Shown here: piece after piece, positions 1 through 4,960 of the stretch
Layout of the letters: the number at the start of each line of letters is the position of its first letter
Numbering within the stretch: the stretch's first letter is position 1
NCBI GenBank assembly: GCA_030591405.1
Contig: JAUVBC010000158.1
Location: forward strand, 1 to 5,709
DNA: 5,709 nucleotides
Direction: 5' to 3'
DNA from: Candidatus Zixiibacteriota bacterium
Lineage (GTDB): Bacteria; Zixibacteria; MSB-5A5; GN15; PGXB01
The notes under the pieces: model-generated
What the model was told of the DNA's origin: nothing
Seen by the model: the letters and a program-made list of their open reading frames with translations, nothing else
The model's database searches: none
Translations under genes and position numbers: made by a program

Positions 1-133
1 CAAAGAAAACCAACAGTTGTCGTTTTTGGAAAACAAAACCGGTGAGAAATTGTCTGCCAGCAGTGATGCAGTTGACTCAATCAGAAACCGCTACGGTTCA
101 TCAGCAATCAAACTTGCCGGGACAAAATTGTAA
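1..133 (+). CDS. dinB: C-terminal end of a Y-family DNA polymerase (DNA polymerase IV, DinB-like), 5' truncated by window edge
   Basis: Reading from base 2, an open frame of 43 codons ends at TAA 131-133. The peptide has a QLSFLEN segment followed by DAVDSIRNRYGSSAIKLAG. This matches the end of the little-finger domain of DinB-type polymerases: an 'L.LF' segment, a variable linker, then an 'aiD.Ir.rfG..aI.rA' helix. Family knowledge: these enzymes carry out error-prone translesion synthesis, and this domain grips DNA. The catalytic palm lies outside the window, so activity cannot be judged, and a UmuC-type relative is not fully excluded. The gene is followed directly by the hairpin terminator at 164-199 and faces a minus-strand gene, so it ends its transcription unit here. 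Confidence rests on a short but characteristic tail. Confidence 0.75.
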   Translation, partial: KENQQLSFLENKTGEKLSASSDAVDSIRNRYGSSAIKLAGTKL

Positions 134-163
134 GTAAATTTTATTCCACTTTCACTTTAATCC

Positions 164-199
164 AAAAAATAACCTCTGATAACTTAGAGGTTATTTTTT
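164..199. terminator. Bidirectional intrinsic terminator between convergent genes
   Basis: Perfect 14-bp inverted repeat: 164-177 (AAAAAATAACCTCT) pairs with 186-199 (AGAGGTTATTTTTT), leaving an 8-nt loop at 178-185. The stem carries an A-run on one side and a T-run on the other, so either strand's transcript would give a hairpin followed by a U-tract. It lies 31 nt past the dinB-like stop and 18 nt past the end of the minus-strand lipoprotein gene, the expected place for a shared terminator. Confidence 0.9.
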
Positions 200-216
200 C
201 TTGATTTTATTACTGG

Positions 217-966
217 CTACTGCAAATTAATTGGAGTTGTATTCATTACTCTGGCCCGGATAAAACTTCGCGGGTCAATCCCTGTCGCTGTTATATAATC
301 CCAATTTTCATGTATCATCACCAGTCCGTATTGACCTGCTGTTAGTCCGTTTAAAGCTGCAGAGCTAAACGTATAAGAACCATCATTATCAGTTTCGACA
401 TATATGGTTGTGTCGTTTTGAGCATCCATTAGAAACATCATTACAGTGCCGGTACTATTCCCTGATTCCCAGGTGACATCAAAACCGGAACGTGATACTA
501 CCCCATAATAGGTCGGCGACGTAATATAGGTTTCGTTTACCGGGAAATTAATTGAATCAGAAAAAGAAGGGACGCTGGAATTTCCGGTTATGGTAAAGAT
601 ATATTCTTCGCCCAGTTCAATAAATTGAGGGTTATCGATAACCTCCATATATTGATAACTATTCAAATCGGAATCCCAGTCAAGGGTATATTCATTGCAG
701 GTGATCGCATTTACCTGGACAGGGGTGACAGGATTACAGGGAGCATAAGAACTGTCAAAGCGGGCGGTAATCATATCAATCCGGGTCTGATAGCCTGAAA
801 TATTTGTAAGCGCTCTTGCTACAGCCATGGCTACAAAAGCGCCATTAGCTTCCTCGATCGGATCGTCATCACCGCCAGTTGTTGTGTTTTTATCACTGCA
901 AGCTGAAATCAGTAGTAACAATCCAAATACTATGCATAAGAATTGAGCCAATTTGCCATTACTCAT
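217..966 (-). CDS. Putative secreted lipoprotein of unknown function
   Basis: This 249-residue protein starts with a short basic N-region, a hydrophobic core (about residues 8-20, FLCIVFGLLLLI) and the lipobox ISAC, with the lipid-attachment Cys at residue 23. It therefore looks like a signal-peptidase II substrate. The residue after Cys is Ser, which by the E. coli Lol rule would favour the outer membrane. A low-complexity linker (TTTGGDDD, residues 28-35) follows. The mature part has a short Ala-rich segment (about 40-56), Cys77 and Cys90 (a possible disulfide), then a beta-rich C-terminal half (about 95-249) with alternating hydrophobic and Ser/Thr/Asn residues, suggestive of an Ig-like or beta-sandwich fold. 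I do not recognise the family and assign no function. The ATG at 966 has a good AAAAGGA Shine-Dalgarno (973-979 on the complement). The gene is monocistronic, bounded by the 164-199 terminator. Confidence 0.85.
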   Translation of the reverse strand: MSNGKLAQFLCIVFGLLLLISACSDKNTTTGGDDDPIEEANGAFVAMAVARALTNISGYQTRIDMITARFDSSYAPCNPVTPVQVNAITCNEYTLDWDSDLNSYQYMEVIDNPQFIELGEEYIFTITGNSSVPSFSDSINFPVNETYITSPTYYGVVSRSGFDVTWESGNSTGTVMMFLMDAQNDTTIYVETDNDGSYTFSSAALNGLTAGQYGLVMIHENWDYITATGIDPRSFIRARVMNTTPINLQ

Positions 967-972
967 TTTAAT

Positions 973-979
973 TCCTTTT
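973..979 (-). promoter_or_regulatory. Ribosome binding site of the lipoprotein gene
   Basis: On the minus strand AAAAGGA lies 6 nt before the ATG that ends at 966. This supports that start and fits a signal peptide beginning right at this Met. Confidence 0.7.
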
Positions 980-1011
980 CAGACGTTAAACTGTTTGATA
1001 GTAACATCAAA

Positions 1012-1040
1012 GAGATAAAAAAATTGATTTGAAAAGTCAA
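1012..1040 (-). promoter_or_regulatory. Candidate sigma70-type promoter for the lipoprotein gene
   Basis: On the minus strand TTGACT (complement of 1035-1040) is followed after 17 nt by TATCTC (complement of 1012-1017). The -35 is a 5/6 match; the -10 is weak (3/6). The predicted start near 1005 would give a leader of roughly 40 nt containing the ribosome binding site. The -35 sits inside a 9-bp inverted repeat mirrored at 1094-1102. Confidence 0.4.
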
Positions 1041-1045
1041 CTCTA

Positions 1046-1073
1046 TTTTGATGATACTTGCATGAGATATAAT
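1046..1073 (+). promoter_or_regulatory. Candidate promoter for the aminotransferase gene (perfect TATAAT)
   Basis: A perfect -10 hexamer TATAAT lies at 1068-1073, with a poor -35 (TTTTGA, 1046-1051) 16 nt upstream. Transcription would begin near 1080 and yield a leader of about 80 nt containing the 1079-1086/1107-1114 inverted repeat as a possible RNA hairpin. It competes with the alternative at 1095-1122; both may be used. Confidence 0.35.
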
Positions 1074-1078
1074 TTGCA

Positions 1079-1114
1079 AAATTGCCTTAGGGGGTTGACT
1101 TTAGATGGCAATTT
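1079..1114. repeat. 8-bp inverted repeat, operator or leader-hairpin candidate
   Basis: AAATTGCC (1079-1086) and its exact complement GGCAATTT (1107-1114) flank a 20-nt spacer that holds the TTGACT at 1095-1100. The palindrome TTTGCAAA (1073-1080) overlaps the left arm. As DNA this could be a repressor site over the promoter; as RNA from the 1068 promoter it could form a weak hairpin. In AT-rich sequence chance repeats of this size are common, so confidence is low. Confidence 0.3.
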
Positions 1115-1122
1115 CTTATCTT
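1095..1122 (+). promoter_or_regulatory. Alternative promoter candidate for the aminotransferase gene
   Basis: TTGACT (1095-1100) and TATCTT (1117-1122) are separated by 16 nt. The element mirrors the minus-strand candidate at 1012-1040: both use TTGACT plus a TATCT-type -10, and both -35s lie in the same 9-bp inverted repeat (1033-1041 with 1094-1102). The -10 is weak. A predicted start near 1129 would leave a short AT-rich leader. Confidence 0.35.
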
Positions 1123-1134
1123 TATTATAAGAAA
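1112..1134. repeat. 8-bp inverted repeat near the aminotransferase start
   Basis: TTTCTTAT (1112-1119) is the exact complement of ATAAGAAA (1127-1134), with a 7-nt loop. It overlaps the candidate -10 at 1117-1122 and could be an operator half-site pair or mRNA hairpin. It is all A/T except one C/G pair per arm, so it may be fortuitous. Confidence 0.25.
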
Positions 1135-1161
1135 ATAAATATTAAATAAGTGGAATAAATT

Positions 1162-2382
1162 ATGAGTAAGACTATGGCAGAAAATAAGGTTACGGCTGAT
1201 CCGGCCAACTGGATTCTGGCGTCCCATGTTGCCGATTTGGATGCTTCTATTATCAGGGAGATCCTTAAGATATCTTCACAACCGGGTGTTATTTCTTTCG
1301 CCGGCGGTTTGCCGGCGCCAGAGATGTTTCCATTAGAAGAGTTAAAAGCGGCGGCAATTAAAGTTATTGAGGAAAAGCAATCAAGTTCCTTGCAGTATTC
1401 ATTTACAATGGGAGTCCCGCAGCTTCGTGAGGCTATCGCTCAGAGAGAAACTGATCAGGGGACAGATACTAAACCGGAGAATATTTTAATTACTTCCGGG
1501 TCGCAGCAGGGAATTTCTTTGGCTTCAAATGCATTTATCGATCCAGGTGATTATATCATCACTGAGTATCCAACTTATGTTGGTGCAATCTTATCATTTG
1601 ATTTCAATCGAGTCAAATATGCACCGGTCGCAATGGATCACGATGGTATGTTAACCGATCAGCTTGAGGATAATATCAAAAAATATAAACCGAAATTTAT
1701 CTACACGGTTTCCACTTTCCAGAATCCAACCGGCATAACGATGAGTATGGAGCGGAGAAAAGCACTGATTAATATCGCATTAAAATATAATGTTCCGATT
1801 TTGGAAGATAATCCTTACAAAGATGTCAGATTTGCCGGTGAAGAGCTGCCAAGTCTAAGATCAATGGGCGGAGATATCGTAATTTCTTTGGGAACATTTT
1901 CAAAAATCTGTGCTCCCGGTTTAAGAGTGGCCTGGGTGAATGCTCACCCAAATATTCTTAGAACCTTTGAGAAGATCAAGCAGGGTGCCGATATGCAATC
2001 AAACACCTTTACGCAACTTATGATCAATGAATTTATTCGTATGGGTACTATTGACACACATATCGAAAAACTCAAAGTAAACTATGGCGCAAAATGTCAA
2101 TTGATGCTTGATGAGATGGAAAAGAATTTTCCTTCGGAGTTCACCTGGACGCGGCCTGAAGGCGGCTTGTTCTTATGGTGTGAAATGCTGAAATCAATGT
2201 CAGCTTCTAAGCTGCTTCCTAAAGCAATTGATAAAAAGGTAGCCTATGTTTATGGTGCGCCGTTTTTCCCGGACAAAAAAGGTGACAATACGCTCAGGCT
2301 TAATTTCTCGAATGCCTCGCATGAAAATATCATCGAAGGTATCAAGAGACTTGGAGAAGTTTTTAAGGAAAGTATGCCATAA
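1162..2382 (+). CDS. PLP-dependent class I/II aminotransferase, LysN / 2-aminoadipate transaminase-like (no HTH domain)
   Basis: This 406-residue protein is a fold-type I aminotransferase that moves an amino group between an amino acid and a 2-oxo acid using PLP in the cytoplasm. Visible landmarks in order: FAGGLPAPEMFP (46-57), LQYSFTMG (77-84), the phosphate-binding TSGSQQG (111-117), Tyr139 in YPTY, Asn188 in FQNPTG, Asp216 and Tyr219 in EDNPY, the Schiff-base Lys248 in GTFSKICAPGLR, and the substrate-carboxylate Arg379 in TLRLNFS. All catalytic positions are intact and the length is normal. The GGLP, LQY and SKxxxPGLR motifs place it in the COG1167 branch (MocR aminotransferase domain, Thermus LysN, archaeal/bacterial broad-range enzymes) rather than AspC. 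It lacks the GntR-type helix-turn-helix of MocR regulators, so an enzyme role is expected. Likely substrates are 2-aminoadipate, aromatic or branched-chain amino acids; sequence alone does not decide. The ATG at 1162 has a weak GTGGAA signal (1150-1155); Met5 has nothing better. It is followed by its own strong terminator. Confidence 0.93.
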   Translation: MSKTMAENKVTADPANWILASHVADLDASIIREILKISSQPGVISFAGGLPAPEMFPLEELKAAAIKVIEEKQSSSLQYSFTMGVPQLREAIAQRETDQGTDTKPENILITSGSQQGISLASNAFIDPGDYIITEYPTYVGAILSFDFNRVKYAPVAMDHDGMLTDQLEDNIKKYKPKFIYTVSTFQNPTGITMSMERRKALINIALKYNVPILEDNPYKDVRFAGEELPSLRSMGGDIVISLGTFSKICAPGLRVAWVNAHPNILRTFEKIKQGADMQSNTFTQLMINEFIRMGTIDTHIEKLKVNYGAKCQLMLDEMEKNFPSEFTWTRPEGGLFLWCEMLKSMSASKLLPKAIDKKVAYVYGAPFFPDKKGDNTLRLNFSNASHENIIEGIKRLGEVFKESMP

Positions 2383-2398
2383 GGCGGATTATGATCTG

Positions 2399-2426
2399 AA
2401 AGCCCCGCTTTTCTGCGGGGCTTTTT
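2399..2426 (+). terminator. Strong intrinsic terminator after the aminotransferase gene
   Basis: AAAGCCCCGC (2399-2408) pairs perfectly with GCGGGGCTTT (2415-2424) around a 6-nt loop, and the right arm runs into T-rich sequence (2422-2426). It starts 17 nt after the stop codon. It implies that the dapF-like gene beginning only about 37 nt further on is expressed from its own promoter or by read-through. Confidence 0.92.
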
Positions 2427-2433
2427 GCTTTAC

Positions 2434-2440
2434 AGGAAGG
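2434..2440 (+). promoter_or_regulatory. Shine-Dalgarno-like AGGAAGG bearing on the dapF start choice
   Basis: AGGAAGG lies 1-4 nt before an in-frame TTG at 2442 but 22 nt before the in-frame ATG at 2463. Homology favours 2463 and the ribosome-binding signal leans to 2442, so the true start is unresolved. Confidence 0.4.
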
Positions 2441-2462
2441 TTTGAAACAATATTTTGGTGTT

Positions 2463-3308
2463 ATGAAAAATATTTTATTTCAAAAGTTTCATTGTCTTGG
2501 CAATGATTTTGTAGTTGTTGATTTAATCGGGAAGCGGTCAACTTCGATAGATTTTAATAAGCTGGCGGTAAATATATGCAATAGAAAATGCGGTGTTGGT
2601 GCTGACGGCATTCTTGTTCTTCGAACCAGTCGGAAATATGACTGTTTTCTCGATATTTTTAACTCGGATGGCAGCTGGGCCGAAAAATCCGGGAACGGTC
2701 TTAGAATAGCTGCTGCATATATGGCCTTGCAGTATAAAATAAGTAAAAGCGTGTCCATTGAGACTGTCTGCGATAATCCAACAGCTCTAATTATCAAATC
2801 GGGCAAGAAACAATCGATTATAAAAGTATCGCTGGGAAAACCGGAATTTGAGACAAAAAAAGTCCCGTTAAAATCAAAACAGAAGTTTCATATCAATACC
2901 ACGATAAAGATCGATAAACATGATTTTGTGTTAACAGCCCTGTCGGTCGGGAATCCGCATGCTGTCTTATTTGTCGATAATTTTGATTTTGACTGGCACT
3001 TTTTGGGCGAAATAATTGAAAATAGTTCGGTCTTTCCAAATCGAACCAATGTTGAATTTGTCAAAATCGTCAATCGTTCGAAAGTGAAGCTGAATGACTG
3101 GGAGCGGGGAGCTGGGGCAACCGGATCATCGGGAACAGGTGCAGCCGCGGCGACCGTAGCCGGTATCGTTAATGGTTTTATAAATCGTAAGGTTGAAGTT
3201 GTTTTTCCAACCGGTTCCTTATTTATCGATTGGCCGTCTCAAGAAGAAAATATATATCTGACCGGACCGGTAGAATTTATCTGCCGGGGCGAATATCTGT
3301 TTGCTTAG
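2463..3308 (+). CDS. dapF: Diaminopimelate epimerase (DapF) homologue with both catalytic cysteines replaced by serine
   Basis: From ATG 2463 the protein is 281 residues, close to the usual 270-280. DapF interconverts LL- and meso-diaminopimelate in lysine and peptidoglycan synthesis using two cysteines as acid and base. Motifs seen: FHCLGNDFVVVD (9-20, Asn14), CGVGADG (43-49), FNSDGSWAEKSGNGLR (66-81, Asn67, Gly77-Asn78), SVGNPHAVLFV (161-171, Asn164), FPNRTNVEFV (191-200, Asn196), WERGAGATGSSGTG (213-226, Glu214, Arg215, Gly224-Thr225) and LTGPVEFICRG near the end. Family ligand positions are conserved. The first catalytic Cys (normally in QCGNG) is Ser76 and the second (normally in ACGTG) is Ser223; the Glu of RGxGET is Ala219. 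Both halves of the duplicated fold are complete and the frame is intact, so this is not simple decay. The substitutions make ordinary epimerase activity doubtful; the symbol marks homology only. An in-frame TTG at 2442 would add 7 residues. It leads a probable operon, 9 nt before the MFS gene. Confidence 0.9.
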   Translation: MKNILFQKFHCLGNDFVVVDLIGKRSTSIDFNKLAVNICNRKCGVGADGILVLRTSRKYDCFLDIFNSDGSWAEKSGNGLRIAAAYMALQYKISKSVSIETVCDNPTALIIKSGKKQSIIKVSLGKPEFETKKVPLKSKQKFHINTTIKIDKHDFVLTALSVGNPHAVLFVDNFDFDWHFLGEIIENSSVFPNRTNVEFVKIVNRSKVKLNDWERGAGATGSSGTGAAAATVAGIVNGFINRKVEVVFPTGSLFIDWPSQEENIYLTGPVEFICRGEYLFA

Positions 3309-3317
3309 TTTTATCAA

Positions 3318-4646
3318 ATGAAACCTATTCATTCGGATAATATTGGCCCCGCGGAACAACCGGTTCTGCCCGCAACCAAAAAAGTCAAACCAATCGGGCA
3401 GATCAAAGACTACTGGGAACATCTGCAACTTTTCTCGCGTAATGTCAGACTCTATTTAACAGGTTCATTTTTGATTGGGTTAACATTTTCATGTTATCTA
3501 CTCCTGATGAATTTGTATTTGCGAGAGCAAGGAATGCCGGAGTCATTTATCGGAAGAGTCTTATCTTTTGGAGCGTTGGGGATGACTTTGATGGCGATCC
3601 CGGCGGCGTTTATTCTTAGACGTATTCGCTTGAAAAAAATACTTTTAATAAGTACAACCGTATATATTCTTGCTATTCTTTTTCTCACGCAAATACCAAT
3701 TAGCAATATGCTGTTTGTTTTGTCGTTTCTGGCCGGAATGGCGATGACATTTTATCGGGTTGCCGCTGGTCCGTTTTTTATGAGAAACAGTACGCCAATA
3801 GAAAGAACCTATATCTTTTCAATTTCTTTTGGTGTCTCTCTGTTTGCCAGCATGATAGGTTCCCTGATTTTTGGACAGATGGTTGCTTTATTGTCGTTTT
3901 CAGGGGACAGTGTGGTTGACTCATACCGTTGGGCATTTGTTTTGGCAGTTGGTCTGGGTCTGATGGCTGTTATTCCGTTTAGTATGATAAAAGCGGCTGA
4001 TCCGACAAAAATTGATAAGGATTCCGATTTTTCTATAGGGCTTTTAAAAAGGCGGGTTGGTCTTTATGCCAAACTATTTTTCCCGCATTTTATTGTTGGC
4101 TCCGGGGCGGGACTAATTATTCCGTTTTTGAATTTATATTTTCGGGACAGATTTGGGCAGCCGACTGATAATATCGGTCTTCTGTATTTTGTTGGTCACA
4201 CGACCATGCTGATTGGGATATTAGCGGGGCCAATATTGGTTAAAAAGATTGGAATGATTCGTTCGGTCGTCTTAACGCAGCTCGTCTCGATGCCATTTAT
4301 GGTCATTCTGGCTTACACTTATTCATTGCCGTTGGCAATTGCCGCTTTTCTTATGCGGGGGGCGTTGATGAATCTGGGTGTTCCAATTGGCAGTAACTTC
4401 GGAATGGAAATGGTGAGCAAGTCGGAGCAGGCGCTGGTTAATGCGCTCTTGATGTTGTCATGGACTTCATCCTGGATGGTATCGACATATTATGGCGGAC
4501 TACTTATTGAAAACTATGGATATACTATTCCGCTTCTGATTGCGGTTGTTCTTTACTTTGGTTCCTCAGTTTCTTATTATTGGTTTTTCAGGACATCTGA
4601 GATCAAAACCGATTCGGGATATAAAATTGAGGCGCCTTGCTTATGA
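3318..4646 (+). CDS. Major facilitator superfamily transporter, 12 TM, substrate unknown
   Basis: This 442-residue integral inner-membrane protein has a polar N-terminal tail of about 44 residues, then twelve hydrophobic segments at roughly 46-67, 79-100, 106-124, 128-154, 165-191, 205-224, 254-275, 286-306, 315-334, 337-356, 371-391 and 402-424. A longer cytoplasmic loop (225-253, DPTKIDKDSD) splits them six plus six, the MFS pattern. The basic stretch LRRIRLKK (100-107) after TM2 sits where the MFS loop 2-3 motif lies. The second half opens with VGSGAGLIIPFLNLYF (260-275), a feature of uncharacterised MFS families. Import or export and substrate cannot be read from the sequence. The ATG is 9 nt past the dapF stop with no visible Shine-Dalgarno, so translation may depend on coupling to dapF; the next Met (residue 64) is inside TM1, which supports this start. 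Its end overlaps the next gene by 4 nt. Confidence 0.88.
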   Translation: MKPIHSDNIGPAEQPVLPATKKVKPIGQIKDYWEHLQLFSRNVRLYLTGSFLIGLTFSCYLLLMNLYLREQGMPESFIGRVLSFGALGMTLMAIPAAFILRRIRLKKILLISTTVYILAILFLTQIPISNMLFVLSFLAGMAMTFYRVAAGPFFMRNSTPIERTYIFSISFGVSLFASMIGSLIFGQMVALLSFSGDSVVDSYRWAFVLAVGLGLMAVIPFSMIKAADPTKIDKDSDFSIGLLKRRVGLYAKLFFPHFIVGSGAGLIIPFLNLYFRDRFGQPTDNIGLLYFVGHTTMLIGILAGPILVKKIGMIRSVVLTQLVSMPFMVILAYTYSLPLAIAAFLMRGALMNLGVPIGSNFGMEMVSKSEQALVNALLMLSWTSSWMVSTYYGGLLIENYGYTIPLLIAVVLYFGSSVSYYWFFRTSEIKTDSGYKIEAPCL

Positions 4647-4960
4647 CAAATAAAGATTATATACTTACGATTGATGAATTGCCGATGCAGATTCATCGAG
4701 TATTAAAAGATATTAACCCATCGTTTGAAATCTCCGGTAAGGATATTCGGAAGTTTCTAATTAGCGATAATTTGGGTATTCACTTTCCGGTCAATGATTT
4801 TGCGAAAGAATTTAATTTGGATTCGGAATGGCTAATTGAGAAAATTTATCTGGAATTGATGGTCGAATATGAAAAAAACTGGCATGACAGAGTTTTTTTC
4901 AGGATATTGAAAGATAAAAATAAGATATTGTTTGAATGGATTAAGCAGGAAAATAAATGA
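4643..4960 (+). CDS. Small hypothetical protein, 105 residues, coupled to argS
   Basis: The gene begins at ATG 4643, overlapping the MFS stop as ATGA, and its own TGA overlaps the argS ATG in the same way (4957-4960). A GAGG at 4629-4632 lies 10 nt upstream of the ATG. An upstream in-frame TTG (4637) is less likely. The product is soluble, rich in charged residues (Lys, Asp, Glu), with no signal peptide, membrane segment or cysteine. It appears mostly helical, with likely helices near 11-25, 31-40, 49-57, 60-78 and 81-103; Trp62, Trp80 and Trp99 are aromatic landmarks. I do not recognise the family. Its double 4-nt overlaps argue strongly that it is a real, translated gene rather than a chance frame. 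Confidence 0.8.
   Translation: MTNKDYILTIDELPMQIHRVLKDINPSFEISGKDIRKFLISDNLGIHFPVNDFAKEFNLDSEWLIEKIYLELMVEYEKNWHDRVFFRILKDKNKILFEWIKQENK
4947..4951 (+). promoter_or_regulatory. Ribosome binding site of argS
   Basis: AGGAA lies 5 nt before ATG 4957, inside the end of the preceding gene. It fixes the argS start and shows that argS can be initiated independently of, or coupled to, the 105-residue orphan. Confidence 0.75.

Noticed and set aside
2246..2506. Plus-strand open frame of 86 codons overlapping the aminotransferase end and dapF start
   Set aside because: It is out of frame with two well-supported genes, runs straight through the GC-rich terminator hairpin and has no family-like sequence.
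2489..2806. Minus-strand open frame of 105 codons inside dapF
   Set aside because: It lies antisense to conserved DapF motifs; composition and lack of recognisable features mark it as a shadow.
2679..3140. Idea that the dapF homologue is a pseudogene
   Set aside because: The frame is intact at full length, with all other motifs conserved and tight operon packing downstream; only the catalytic pair and nearby positions differ, which looks like selected change rather than decay.
2888..3428. Two short minus-strand open frames (2888-3073 and 3219-3428)
   Set aside because: Both are antisense to the dapF/MFS coding sequence, with no ribosome-binding signal or family resemblance noticed.
3494..3706. 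Minus-strand open frame of 70 codons inside the MFS gene
   Set aside because: It is antisense to transmembrane segments 1-4 of a clear transporter; its basic, Ile-rich translation is a by-product of the opposite strand.
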